Assembly: GCA_966211965.1 (NCBI GenBank)
Contig: CBIHON010000010.1
Location: 65,462-129,461, forward strand
Length of the DNA: 64,000 nucleotides
Direction of reading: 5' to 3'
From: CBIHON01 sp966211965
Lineage (GTDB): Bacteria; Pseudomonadota; Gammaproteobacteria; Burkholderiales; Burkholderiaceae_D
In this document: piece after piece, positions 51,831 to 60,388 of the stretch
Layout of the letters: every line of letters starts with the position of its first letter
How positions within the stretch are numbered: the stretch's first letter is position 1
The notes under the pieces: generated by a model
What the model was told of the DNA's origin: nothing
What the model saw: the letters and a program-made list of their open reading frames with translations, nothing else
The model's database searches: none
Program-made: the position numbers and the translations under genes

Positions 51831-52979
51831 ATGGCTCCACGCAGCACCGCTCAACGTAGACTAATTTATGCGCTCGCGCTGACCAGCCTTGCCGGATGCA
51901 GTTCTGTGAACTCCTTCTTGGAGCCGGATCGGATCGATTATAAAAGCGCCGGCAAGGCGCCTACCCTGGAAGTGCCGCCGGACCTGACGCAATTGCAGCG
52001 CGAGAACCGCTACGCGATTCCGGATGCTAACAAAGGGACGGCGACGGCATCAGGCTATAACCTGCAGCAAGGCACGCGCCCTACGACAAGTATGCAAATC
52101 GCCCCGAACTCGGTGGCTGACATGCGCGTGGAGCGCGCCGGAAACCAGCGCTGGCTGGTGGTCAAGCAAACACCGGAAGCCTTGTGGCCGCAAGTCAAGG
52201 ATTTTTGGCAAGACTCCGGTTTCCTGATCAATATGGAATCGCCCGATGCCGGTGTAATGGAAACCGATTGGGCTGAGAACCGCGCAAAAATTCCGCAAGA
52301 CATACTGCGCAATACCTTGGGCAAAGTGCTTGATTCGCTTTACTCCACAGGGGAGCGCGACAAATTCCGCACGCGCTTGGAGCGTGGCGCCGATGGCAGC
52401 ACTGAAATTTATATCAGCCATCGCGGCGCACAAGAGGTCTTGGTCGGCCAGCAAAAAGATGGAACCGTATGGACCCCGCGTCCGGCAGACCCTGAGTTGG
52501 AGGCTGAATTCCTTGGGCGTTTGATGGCCCGCCTGGGCGCAGAAGGTACGCGCGCCAAGGCCACGGTTGCGAACGCGCCGGCCCAGCCGACGCGCGCAAA
52601 GTTGGTTAAGGGTAGCGCAGGCAACTATGTCGAGGTCGATGAAGGGTTTGACCGCGCATGGCGCCGTGTCGGCTTGGCGCTGGATCGCGTCGGATTCACT
52701 GTCGAAGACCGGGACCGTAGCAAGGGCACCTATTTCGTGCGCTATGTCGATCAGGCCGAAGATGCAAAAAACAAGACGGGTGGCGAGAAGGGCTTTTTCT
52801 CCAAACTGTTTTCCTTTGGCTCCAGCGATGACAAGCCCAAGGCGGCGCAGCGTTATCGGGTCTCTGTAAAAGAAGCGGGCGCCGGTAGCCAGGTTGCTGT
52901 ACTGAACGGCGATGGCCGCCCTGAAGTTTCCTCAACCGCCGACAAGATCTTGTCTTTGCTGAGCGATCAACTCAAATAG
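51831..52979 (+). CDS. bamC: Outer membrane assembly lipoprotein BamC
   Basis: A 382-residue lipoprotein of the BAM complex that inserts beta-barrel proteins into the outer membrane. The signal ends in the lipobox LAGC (about 20-24). It is followed by an unstructured segment with YKSAGKAPTLEVPPDLTQLQ, which in BamC binds BamD. Two helix-grip domains follow: first MRVERAGNQRWLVVKQTPEALWPQVKDFW, second FDRAWRRVGLALDRVGFTVED. ATG 51831 has GGAAG nine bases upstream and gives a compact signal; ATG 51807 is an alternative. Co-transcribed with dapA, 76 bases downstream. Confidence 0.94.
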   Translation: MAPRSTAQRRLIYALALTSLAGCSSVNSFLEPDRIDYKSAGKAPTLEVPPDLTQLQRENRYAIPDANKGTATASGYNLQQGTRPTTSMQIAPNSVADMRVERAGNQRWLVVKQTPEALWPQVKDFWQDSGFLINMESPDAGVMETDWAENRAKIPQDILRNTLGKVLDSLYSTGERDKFRTRLERGADGSTEIYISHRGAQEVLVGQQKDGTVWTPRPADPELEAEFLGRLMARLGAEGTRAKATVANAPAQPTRAKLVKGSAGNYVEVDEGFDRAWRRVGLALDRVGFTVEDRDRSKGTYFVRYVDQAEDAKNKTGGEKGFFSKLFSFGSSDDKPKAAQRYRVSVKEAGAGSQVAVLNGDGRPEVSSTADKILSLLSDQLK

Positions 52980-53313
52980 ATGGATTGATCCCGCCTAGGG
53001 CGGAGTTGGGTGGAGGTGCTTGGACTGCCGATTCTGTCCTCCACCGATCGGAAGCAGGCGGTCTGCATGCCTATCCTGCAAAGCTTGCAATTCGTCCGGC
53101 GCCACAACACAATATTCTCGTTGGTTGAGCATGGGCGCCTATCAGGCGGTGAGGGGTAGAGGATAGGTGCGGCCTGCATTTTTGCAGTGACGGAGCCTGA
53201 GTGGCAATCCGCAACTTGAAGTTGTTACCTTATACCGCGCTGCGTGATGCGCGAGAACCGTTCCAATCAAAAAAAAGCCGACCCGAAGGTCGGCTTTTTT
53301 TTATTAAACTGTA
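52980..53313. other. 334-base gap after bamC
   Basis: It holds the terminator at 53269-53304 and a 45-codon minus-strand ORF (52995-53132) with plausible composition but no ribosome site; see the rejected list. The rest shows no recognisable element. Confidence 0.5.
53269..53304. terminator. Bidirectional intrinsic terminator
   Basis: A run of eight A, stem GCCGACC / GGTCGGC with a CGAA tetraloop, and a run of eight T. On the minus strand it ends the Ala/Pro-rich lipoprotein gene; on the plus strand it can end bamC transcripts. Confidence 0.93.
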
Positions 53314-53607
53314 TTATGGCTTCTTGGCTGGCTCGGCTGGAGCGGAAGCAGCAGGAGCGGACGCAGCAGGAGCAGATGCGGCAGGTGCCGAAGCAGCCGG
53401 TGCCGAAGCAGCAGGAGCGGATGCGGCTGGAGCAGCAGCGTCAGCCTTCGGGGCTTCTGCAGCAGGTGCAGGTGCTGGAGCGGGTGCTGGAGCAGGAGCC
53501 GGTGCCGAAACAGCAGGAGCGGATGCAGGAGCAGCAGCCTCGTCTTTTTTACCGCATGCAGCCAGAGCAACAGCCAACAAGGAGGCGATCAACAGTGTTT
53601 TTTTCAT
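53314..53607 (-). CDS. Short Ala/Pro/Ser-repeat lipoprotein
   Basis: A 97-residue lipoprotein: MKKTLLIASLLAVALAAC gives a signal with lipobox LAAC (Cys18). Then comes a short KKDEAAA and a low-complexity tail of Pro-Ala pairs (about 38-50) and repeated AASAP units, ending EPAKKP. The tail is coded by near-exact 15-base repeats. Such proteins are seen as small periplasmic spacers attached to the outer membrane; no enzymatic role is expected. A downstream terminator is directly after its stop. The opposite strand also has an Ala/Gly-rich ORF here, which is a by-product of the repeat. Confidence 0.8.
   Translation of the reverse strand: MKKTLLIASLLAVALAACGKKDEAAAPASAPAVSAPAPAPAPAPAPAPAAEAPKADAAAPAASAPAASAPAASAPAASAPAASAPAASAPAEPAKKP
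53330..53425. repeat. 15-base tandem repeats in the lipoprotein gene
   Basis: About six units of the type GCAGCAGGAGCGGAC (plus strand), with single-base variants, encode the repeated AASAP segment of the lipoprotein. Confidence 0.75.
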
Positions 53608-53931
53608 GGATTTTCCTTCAATAAAATAATCAAAAATATTGCGATGAATAATTACCGGTAATTATCGCTCGATAGGGCGCTTTCGCAGGTTATTCGTACC
53701 TATAAATGGTGCGCTGCCACACAACGAAACCTTCCTAACACGCGATTATAGCGGCTTTTTTGCAACATCGCATAGGGCATTTGCTTTTTAGTAAGCACTT
53801 TGTAAGTTACCAAGAGGGCCGAGTTGCAGAATTGGGACAGTTCTCCAGCTGCCATCATGTGAGATTGGATGCGATAAAGAATGATTTTCCACCCATAAAA
53901 CCTTAACTGGACTCATTCGTATAAAACTCAT
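53608..53931. other. 324-base A+T-rich gap
   Basis: Upstream region of the lipoprotein gene (its Shine-Dalgarno GGAAAATC lies at 53608-53616) and the downstream end of the cupin gene. No ORF or hairpin of note. It is more A+T-rich than the surrounding genes, as expected for a promoter region. Confidence 0.5.
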
Positions 53932-55053
53932 TTATGCGAGATCGAGCCAGCCATCGATGTACCAAGTATGGAGTGCTTCCACCACATCTTGGGTAGCTTG
54001 CTCAACTGCGGCGCCTTCGAGGCGGCGTGTATCGGCTAAACAACACAATGCCCCTTTGTCTGCGCGTCCGGCAGCGAAGGACTCTCCATTGATAAAAACG
54101 TGTTTTCCGCGGTACAGCATTTGAGTTTTGCGCGATAGGACGATGCCGCGCTTGCCGGCAGCCTGAATAAAGCGGCACAGGTTCAGCGGGCGGGCAGGAG
54201 GGGCGAAGAAAACGCTTGCCTTCGGTTCGGAGAGATATTCGCCGAGAAAGATGGTGATGTCGTCTTCGGTGAAACGCACTTTGTTCAATTGCGCCGCCAC
54301 TTGGGTGAGCATCGGCAGACCGATTTCAGCCGGATGTTTGCAAGCTGCGAGGTCGGGATCTGCATAACGTCCCGGCAGGTCGATCGAATCAGCCATGAAC
54401 TGCAAGAAGGCTTCGCCCAATTCCTGATAGGCGGGTGCGCGGAAGCCGATCGAGTAGGTCATGCATTCGCCGAGCGCTACGCCGTCGTGCGCATAATGCG
54501 GCGGCAGGTACAGCATGTCCCCTGGTTCCAGTACGAACTCCTGTTCCGGGTCGAAATTGCGCAGAATCTTGAGCGGCATGCCGTCGATCAGCGTCAAGTC
54601 TTTTTGCGCACCGATGCGCCAGCGGCGCTGGCCATGCGCCTGCAACAAAAACACGTCGTAAGAGTCGAAATGTGGTCCGACGCCGCCAGTGTCGCTGGCG
54701 TAGCTGATCATCAAATCATCCAGACGGGCATTTGGCAGGAACTGAAATTGGCGCATCAATGCATCGGCCGCATCGTCATGCAGATTGACGCCCTGTACCA
54801 GGAGAGTCCAGCCCTTTTGCTTGAGAGGCGGAAGCTTGTCGATGGGACCGGTTTTCAATTGCCACTGTTGCTTGAAATGGGTTACCAGTCGTGACTCGAC
54901 ATCGTTGCGTGCTGCCAGGTCGAACAAGGCATCGCGCGGCAACAGCGGCTGGAATCCAGGCAGCGCCTGACGAATCAACAAGGGTTTTTTGTGCCAGTAA
55001 TTGCGCAGGAATTGTGAGGGCGTCAAGCCGCCGAGCAAGGTCATTTTTTTCAT
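53932..55053 (-). CDS. JmjC/cupin ribosomal-oxygenase-like protein (RoxA/YcfD type)
   Basis: A 373-residue cupin-4 protein like E. coli YcfD/RoxA, a Fe(II)/2-oxoglutarate oxygenase that hydroxylates an Arg of ribosomal protein L16. Metal ligands: His-x-Asp in VGPHFDSYDVFLLQ, and the distal His in LPPHYAHDG. N-terminal FLRNYWHKKPLLIRQA is characteristic. The C-terminal part has a winged-helix-like region with LVLSRKTQMLYRGK-type sequence. ATG at 55053 is used; a second ATG is three codons in. It is divergent from slyD across a short gap. Confidence 0.9.
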   Translation of the reverse strand: MKKMTLLGGLTPSQFLRNYWHKKPLLIRQALPGFQPLLPRDALFDLAARNDVESRLVTHFKQQWQLKTGPIDKLPPLKQKGWTLLVQGVNLHDDAADALMRQFQFLPNARLDDLMISYASDTGGVGPHFDSYDVFLLQAHGQRRWRIGAQKDLTLIDGMPLKILRNFDPEQEFVLEPGDMLYLPPHYAHDGVALGECMTYSIGFRAPAYQELGEAFLQFMADSIDLPGRYADPDLAACKHPAEIGLPMLTQVAAQLNKVRFTEDDITIFLGEYLSEPKASVFFAPPARPLNLCRFIQAAGKRGIVLSRKTQMLYRGKHVFINGESFAAGRADKGALCCLADTRRLEGAAVEQATQDVVEALHTWYIDGWLDLA

Positions 55054-55142
55054 CGCGACATTATATCCGCCATGCCTTGCTTATCCAGGGAGCAAATTCC
55101 GGGACAGGTATAATTCGTCCCACACCAATGAAAGGAATCATC

Positions 55143-55685
55143 ATGAAGATTGCCAAAAACACCGTAGTGACTGTGAAGTACAAATTGTCCGATGCACAAG
55201 GCAATCTGATCGAGGAAGGCGTCGAGCCGATGGTCTATCTGCATGGCGGTTATGAGAATACCTTGCCGAAGATCGAGGAAACCCTGGAAGGCAAAGAGGT
55301 CGGCTTTGAAACCACGATCCAGGTCGAGCCGGACGATGCTTTTGGCGAATACGATGCCAACCTGGTCAAGGTGGAACCGCGTAGTCGTCTCCCGACGCCG
55401 CTGGAGGTCGGAATGCAATTCGAAGGCTCGCCGGAAAGCGGCGACGAAGAAGAGGAATCCCTGATCTTCACCGTCACCGATATCGCCGACGACAAGGTCG
55501 TATTGGACGGCAATCATCCACTGGCAGGCATGGCTTTGCGCTTCGAGTTAAACGTTACCGAAGTACGTGCCGCGACCGAGGAAGAGATTGCGCATGAACA
55601 TGTGCATGGCGCACATGGCCATCATCATCATGACGATCCGGACGAAGATGAAGGCGACCATTTCCGCACTCATCCGATACATTGA
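55143..55685 (+). CDS. slyD: FKBP-type peptidyl-prolyl isomerase SlyD
   Basis: A 180-residue SlyD: an FKBP domain with the inserted chaperone flap, plus a metal-binding tail. Blocks: MKIAKNTVVTVKYKLSDAQG, MVYLHGGYENTLPKIEETLEG, VEPDDAFGEYD, and LDGNHPLAGMALRFELNV. The tail (about 148-180) is His/Asp/Glu-rich, AHGHHHHDDPDEDEGDHF, typical for nickel binding and hydrogenase maturation, although it is also a general folding aid. The start at 55143 follows GAAAGGAATCATC. A -10-like TATAAT lies about 35 bases upstream, and a terminator follows directly. Confidence 0.96.
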   Translation: MKIAKNTVVTVKYKLSDAQGNLIEEGVEPMVYLHGGYENTLPKIEETLEGKEVGFETTIQVEPDDAFGEYDANLVKVEPRSRLPTPLEVGMQFEGSPESGDEEEESLIFTVTDIADDKVVLDGNHPLAGMALRFELNVTEVRAATEEEIAHEHVHGAHGHHHHDDPDEDEGDHFRTHPIH

Positions 55686-55713
55686 TCGAAGTCATGCTTT
55701 AGAAAAGCGAAAG

Positions 55714-55742
55714 AGCCGCAGCACGTGTTCTGCGGCTTTTTT
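55714..55742 (+). terminator. slyD terminator
   Basis: AGCCGCAG / CTGCGGCT stem, eight-base loop, then TTTTT, 28 bases after the slyD stop. Confidence 0.9.
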
Positions 55743-56697
55743 ATTGGCTTGCGTTTTTCGACTCAACGGGACTGACGCTAAACACTGTGGGCAGTGCGCG
55801 GCTCACTGTTACTTTTGTCCAGCCTGGGCCGACCGCCAATTCGCCCAGGTTATTTTCCCAGTCGATGCCAGTGGAATTTCCCGCATTGGCATCGGCTTGC
55901 CCGTGAATGACCAGCACCTTGCCCGAAAATTTCGAGGCCAGCGTGTTGATTTGCTGGCGCACTTCGGCGAAACCGTCGCGCTTTTCGCGCGGATCGAAGC
56001 GCTGCAGGAAGCCCGGCCTGGCCAGTGGATTGCCATCGCAAAACAGCACAATGCCGCGCATTTTTTTTCGCGTGGCAAAGCTGAGAATACGCTGAAGCCA
56101 ATCGCGATTGGCGATCGTACGATCTTCGAATTCGCTATTGCGGCCGGCTTCGGTCCGGTAGTGGTTATTGTTTGCCGGCAGGTTGATGGTGGCGAACATG
56201 ACGTCGCCGATTTCCCAGCGCGCGTTTTCGCCGTAGCTGCGAAATTTTGCGGTTGCCGATTGCCTCATCAGCGGAATCCGGCTGGCGCCGAATGAAAACT
56301 CATCGACGAAAAACAGTTCGCGCAAACGGTTCAGGCGCTCTACCGCGGCCGATCTGCCGTGTCTGTTTCTGCATTCGCTCCAATCGCTTGCGGCCAAGGA
56401 TACGATCAATCCGTTTTTCGCCGACTCGAACAATGCCTTGCGCTGCAGGTACAGCGCATCGGTGCAGGCATCCTTGCTTGACTTGATGCCGCCGGCGACG
56501 ACAAAGGCAAGATTGTCTTCGTCGGTTTCGGCGATGGCTTCGCGCAACGCCGATTCGTCCGAGGCTGTTTTGAAAGAGTGACCGATCACGCCAAAGCTGA
56601 ATTCATTCGGCTGCGCCGTCGCCGGACAGAGGCGAAACAGGGCGCCGCAGGCCAGCAACAGAAACGACAAATATCTTTTCATTGGAGCACACATCAT
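55741..56697 (-). CDS. Exported metallophosphoesterase-like protein with degenerate motifs
   Basis: A 318-residue protein with a signal peptide (KRYLSFLLLACGALFRLCPATAQ). The rest is laid out like a calcineurin-type phosphoesterase, but the metal motifs are altered. FGVIGHS stands where D-x-H is expected, FVVAGGIKSS in place of GDxxD, SLAASDWSECRNRHG near the GNHD position, and VLVIHGQADANAG at the GHxH position. It may have lost activity or may belong to another family. The ATG at 56697 overlaps the mutS stop (ATGA), with an in-frame alternative at 56682, so it is coupled to mutS translation. Function unknown. Confidence 0.7.
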   Translation of the reverse strand: MMCAPMKRYLSFLLLACGALFRLCPATAQPNEFSFGVIGHSFKTASDESALREAIAETDEDNLAFVVAGGIKSSKDACTDALYLQRKALFESAKNGLIVSLAASDWSECRNRHGRSAAVERLNRLRELFFVDEFSFGASRIPLMRQSATAKFRSYGENARWEIGDVMFATINLPANNNHYRTEAGRNSEFEDRTIANRDWLQRILSFATRKKMRGIVLFCDGNPLARPGFLQRFDPREKRDGFAEVRQQINTLASKFSGKVLVIHGQADANAGNSTGIDWENNLGELAVGPGWTKVTVSRALPTVFSVSPVESKNASQ

Positions 56698-59342
56698 TGT
56701 CTTGCTTGCTCCGCCACCTGTTTCAAACGATACAAGGCATCCAGCGCCTCACGCGGCGACAGGGCATCCGGATCGATCTCCGCCAGCGCGTCGGCAATGG
56801 TCGTATCCGGCTTGTCGTAACTCGGCTGCGGTTCAGCTTCCTCTTGCTCGATCGGTGCGCTGGCGAACAGATCGAATTGCGGCGTCGGCTGAATCGAATG
56901 GGCTTCCAGCGCCGCCAGGTGTTTTCGTGCAGCGCGAATGACTACCTGCGGCACGCCGGCCAGTTGCGCGACCTGCAAGCCATAGCTTTGCGAAGCGGGC
57001 CCGTTTTGCACCGCGTGCAGGAACACGATGCTGTCCTTGTGTTCGACCGCCGACAGGTGGATGTTGGCTGCGGACGGATGTGTCTCGGGCAATTGCGTCA
57101 GTTCGAAATAGTGGGTCGCAAACAGGGTGAAACTTTTTGTGTTTTCGATCAAATGGCGGGCGATGGCCCAGGCCAGTGCGAGTCCGTCGAAGGTGGACGT
57201 GCCGCGCCCGACTTCATCCATCAGTACCAGTGAGTTTTCGGTCGCGCCGTTTAGGATCGCCGCCGATTCGGTCATCTCCACCATGAAGGTCGAGCGTCCG
57301 CCGGCCAGGTCATCGGCCGCGCCTATCCGGGTGAAGATGCGGTCGATCGGACCGATCACGGCGCGGCTGGCGGGAACGAAGCTGCCGACATAAGCCAGAA
57401 GCGTGATCAGCGCCACCTGCCGCATGAAAGTCGATTTGCCGCCCATGTTGGGGCCGGTGATGAGCAGGAGTTTCCTCTCGTCCGAGAGCACGCAATCGTT
57501 CGCGATGAAGCGCTCGATGGCGTTTTCCACGACCGGATGGCGGCCTTGCTCGATTACGATGGCCGGTTCGGCTACCAGTTGCGGAGCGCACCAGTTATGG
57601 CGCAGCGCATGGTCGGCCAGCGCTACCAGCGTATCGAGCTGCGCCAGTGCCTGCGCAATGCGCTGCAAGGTTCCGATGTGCGGCGCCAGTTCGTTCAATA
57701 GTTTTTCGTAGAGGTATTTTTCGCGCGCCAAGGCGCGGTCCTGGGCCGACAGCGCTTTGTCTTCAAAGGCCTTCAACTCGGGGGTGATGTAACGTTCGGC
57801 ATTCTTCAGGGTTTGGCGGCGGCGATAGTCGTCGGGTACCTTGTCGGTCTGGCCGTGGGTGACTTCGATGTAAAAGCCGTGCACCTTGTTGTATTCGACG
57901 CGCAGATTGTTGATGCCTGTGCGGGCGCGTTCGCGGCTTTCGAGATCGACCAGGTATTGGCCGGCGTTTTCCGACAGGCCGCGCAATTCATCCAGTTCGG
58001 AGTCGAAGCCGCGTGCGATGACGCCGCCGTCACGTACCATCGCCGCCGGTTCCAAGGCGATTGCACGCTCGATCAAGTCCAGGCATTCGGCCGGTGTCGC
58101 CAGCGCCTCATGGATCGATTTCAGCAGTGGCGCGTCGGCATCCTTGCCGCACATCGCGACATAGGCGCGCAGCGAAGGCAGTTGTTGCATGCCGCCGCGC
58201 AATCCCGCGAGGTCGCGCGGCCGCGCCGATTGCAAGGCGATGCGGGTGGTGATGCGCTCGATATCGGGCACTGCGGCCAGCGTGGCAGACAAGCCGGAGC
58301 AGGCGTCGTTGCGCATCAGGGCATTGATTGCGGCATGGCGCGCTTGCGCCACGCTCTGGTCGCGCCGCGCATGGTGCAGCCAGTGCCGCAACAGGCGCGA
58401 ACCCATCGCGGTACGGCAATGATCCAGCAGGGAAAACAGGGTGGCGCCGGAAGCAGCGTCCTGTCCGCGCAGCGTTTCGGTCAATTCCAGGTTGCGCCGG
58501 GTCGCGGCGTCCAGGCCGATGAATTCGTTTTCCGACTCGACCGTCAAGGCGCGCACATGCTGCAAGCCCTTGCCTTGGGTCGATTGGGCGTAGCGCAACA
58601 AGGCCCCGGCCGCACCAAGGGCCGCGCTCAAGCCATCTGCACCGAAGCCGGCCAGGGTCGAGGTGGCGAGTTGCTCGAGCAAGGCCTTTTTTCCATGCTC
58701 GGGGTCGAAGTGCCAGAGCGGGGCAGTAGTCGTTTTGCTCGGCAGCGCGCCGGCAATCAGGTCGTCGGGGTTGTCGGCCAGCAGGATTTCGGCAGGAGCG
58801 ATGCGTTCCAGCTCCTGCTTCAATCGGGCTTCGACGGATTTTGCTTCGCCGCTGAATTCCATCAATTTCAAGGCGCCGCTGGCCAGCGACAGCCAGGCCA
58901 GACCAATGGTGACCGTCTTGCGCTGGCTGCCGGTGCAGAGCGCGAGCAAAGGGCGTTCGGATTTTTCCGGCAGCAAGTCGGCATCGGTCAGCGTGCCTGG
59001 GGTCACCACGCGCATCACTTTTCTTTCGACCGGACCTTTGCTGGTGGCCGGGTCGCCGATTTGTTCACAGATTGCGGCCGACTCGCCCATCTTGACCAGC
59101 TTGGCGAGATGTTGATCGACCGAATGGAAAGGTACGCCGGCCATCTTGATCGGCGTGCCGTTGGAGTTGCCGCGCTGGGTCAGCGTAATGCCCAGCAGGC
59201 GCGATGCCTTCTCGGCATCTTCAAAAAACAGTTCGTAAAAGTCGCCCATCCGGTAGAACACGAGGGTGTTCGGGTGATCTGCCTTGATGCGCAAATATTG
59301 CTGCATGACCGGGGTGTTTTTCTGCGGTGCTTCTTTGTCCAT
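56694..59342 (-). CDS. mutS: DNA mismatch repair protein MutS
   Basis: An 882-residue MutS that recognises mismatches and starts repair with MutL. The mismatch-binding motif is FYELF in RMGDFYELFFEDAEKA. The ATPase has Walker A LLITGPNMGGKSTFMRQ, Walker B SLVLMDEVGRGTST, and the C-terminal LYRLKQVAEQ tail. The start at 59342 (MDKEAPQKNTPVMQQYLRIK) is preferred, since the upstream in-frame extension has no conserved character and covers intergenic repeats. It is followed by the coupled exported protein gene. Confidence 0.98.
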   Translation of the reverse strand: MDKEAPQKNTPVMQQYLRIKADHPNTLVFYRMGDFYELFFEDAEKASRLLGITLTQRGNSNGTPIKMAGVPFHSVDQHLAKLVKMGESAAICEQIGDPATSKGPVERKVMRVVTPGTLTDADLLPEKSERPLLALCTGSQRKTVTIGLAWLSLASGALKLMEFSGEAKSVEARLKQELERIAPAEILLADNPDDLIAGALPSKTTTAPLWHFDPEHGKKALLEQLATSTLAGFGADGLSAALGAAGALLRYAQSTQGKGLQHVRALTVESENEFIGLDAATRRNLELTETLRGQDAASGATLFSLLDHCRTAMGSRLLRHWLHHARRDQSVAQARHAAINALMRNDACSGLSATLAAVPDIERITTRIALQSARPRDLAGLRGGMQQLPSLRAYVAMCGKDADAPLLKSIHEALATPAECLDLIERAIALEPAAMVRDGGVIARGFDSELDELRGLSENAGQYLVDLESRERARTGINNLRVEYNKVHGFYIEVTHGQTDKVPDDYRRRQTLKNAERYITPELKAFEDKALSAQDRALAREKYLYEKLLNELAPHIGTLQRIAQALAQLDTLVALADHALRHNWCAPQLVAEPAIVIEQGRHPVVENAIERFIANDCVLSDERKLLLITGPNMGGKSTFMRQVALITLLAYVGSFVPASRAVIGPIDRIFTRIGAADDLAGGRSTFMVEMTESAAILNGATENSLVLMDEVGRGTSTFDGLALAWAIARHLIENTKSFTLFATHYFELTQLPETHPSAANIHLSAVEHKDSIVFLHAVQNGPASQSYGLQVAQLAGVPQVVIRAARKHLAALEAHSIQPTPQFDLFASAPIEQEEAEPQPSYDKPDTTIADALAEIDPDALSPREALDALYRLKQVAEQARQ

Positions 59343-59430
59343 CTCGACTCGTTGTATTGGGGGGATTCTGGTAACTATTCGTTTGGAGTCGAAGTTTACA
59401 CGCAATCCGGCTGCGATTGAGGTGCAAGGG

Positions 59431-59470
59431 GTCCGCGCAGAAATAAGTTGTGCAATATTCCTGCGCGGAC
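59431..59470. repeat. Hairpin 1 upstream of mutS
   Basis: GTCCGCGCAG and CTGCGCGGAC form perfect 10-base arms around a 20-base loop. Confidence 0.75.
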
Positions 59471-59475
59471 CCAAA

Positions 59476-59520
59476 GGCCGTCGTGAAGGCACTTTCGATA
59501 AAAGTCCCTTCACGACGGCC
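59476..59520. repeat. Hairpin 2 upstream of mutS
   Basis: GGCCGTCGTGAAGG and CCTTCACGACGGCC are perfect 14-base arms; inside them ACTTT and AAAGT also pair. It follows hairpin 1 after five bases and lies just after the DJ-1-like gene, on whose transcript it could act as a transcription-ending or RNA-stabilising stem. Confidence 0.8.
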
Positions 59521-59556
59521 GTGAGGCTGCAGTGATGTCCGGTTTTTTTACTCTTC

Positions 59557-60279
59557 TCAGGCTGCTTGTGTCATTGTTCCCTCGGCCAATGCTTCGAGCA
59601 CTTTTTCGGCAACCGCCAGCGAGGACTGCGGATTCTGACCAGTGACGAGATTGCCGTCGCGGACTGCAATCGGTTGCCAGTCGGCCGCGCGTTCGAAGTG
59701 GCCGCCCAGTTCGCGCAGGCGCTGCTCCAGCAGAAATGGCACCACGCCGGTCAATCCGGCTGCCGCTTCTTCGGTATTGGTGAAGGCATTGACGCGCTTG
59801 CCATAAAGGATGGAGCGGCCGTCCTTGCGTTTCGCCGAAACCAGGCCGGCTGGGCCGTGGCAGACTGCTGCGACCACTTTGCCGGCGTCGAACAGCGTGC
59901 CGATTATATCGGCCAGCGCCGCATTGTCTGGAAAGTCCCACATCGTACCGTGACCGCCCGGCAGGAAAATCGCATCGTAGCTGCCGGCATCTGCGCCATC
60001 AACTGCCGTCGTATTGCCGATTTGCGCCATCGCCGCCGGATCGGCCAGGAAGCGCTGAACGGATGCTGGACGATTGCCTGACTGGCCTTCGCTGCCTGGA
60101 GCGATAGGCGCCTTGCCGCCCTTGATCGAGGCGATATCGATGCGGTATCCGGCGTCGATGAAAGTGTAATAGGGGTTCGATAATTCCTCGAACCAGAAGC
60201 CGGTCTGTTTGCCGGTTTCTCCCAGCTTGTCGTGGGAAGTGAGTACGATCAAAATGCGTTTTGCTTGCGTTGTTGCCAT
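59557..60279 (-). CDS. DJ-1/PfpI-family protein, Hsp31-like
   Basis: A 240-residue class I glutamine-amidotransferase-like protein of the DJ-1/PfpI group. The nucleophile is Cys in VVAAVCHGPAGL with a preceding acidic residue, and GGHGTMWDFPDN is typical of the Hsp31-like branch. Members act as glyoxalase III, chaperone or deglycase; which is uncertain. The ATG at 60279 has GGAG six bases upstream (the frame opens two codons earlier). It is divergent from a LysR gene 109 bases away, which probably controls it. Confidence 0.9.
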   Translation of the reverse strand: MATTQAKRILIVLTSHDKLGETGKQTGFWFEELSNPYYTFIDAGYRIDIASIKGGKAPIAPGSEGQSGNRPASVQRFLADPAAMAQIGNTTAVDGADAGSYDAIFLPGGHGTMWDFPDNAALADIIGTLFDAGKVVAAVCHGPAGLVSAKRKDGRSILYGKRVNAFTNTEEAAAGLTGVVPFLLEQRLRELGGHFERAADWQPIAVRDGNLVTGQNPQSSLAVAEKVLEALAEGTMTQAA

Positions 60280-60388
60280 TACCATCTCCTGTCATCAGAG
60301 CACCGGAACATCCGGCACGCAGCAAACTTTACCGAGGCGCTGGCCATAGAACAAATCAAATAAAAGCAATCATGATATAAATAAATTT

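Noticed and set aside
52995..53132. 45-codon minus-strand ORF starting MLNQREYCVV after bamC
   Set aside because: Protein-like at the start but no ribosome site, no known family and very short; not supported enough to list as a gene.
53201..53629. Ala/Gly-rich plus-strand ORF across the lipoprotein gene
   Set aside because: It is produced by the repeats of the opposite-strand lipoprotein and crosses a terminator.
57813..59420. 535-codon plus-strand ORF opposite mutS
   Set aside because: Shadow ORF; mutS is certain.
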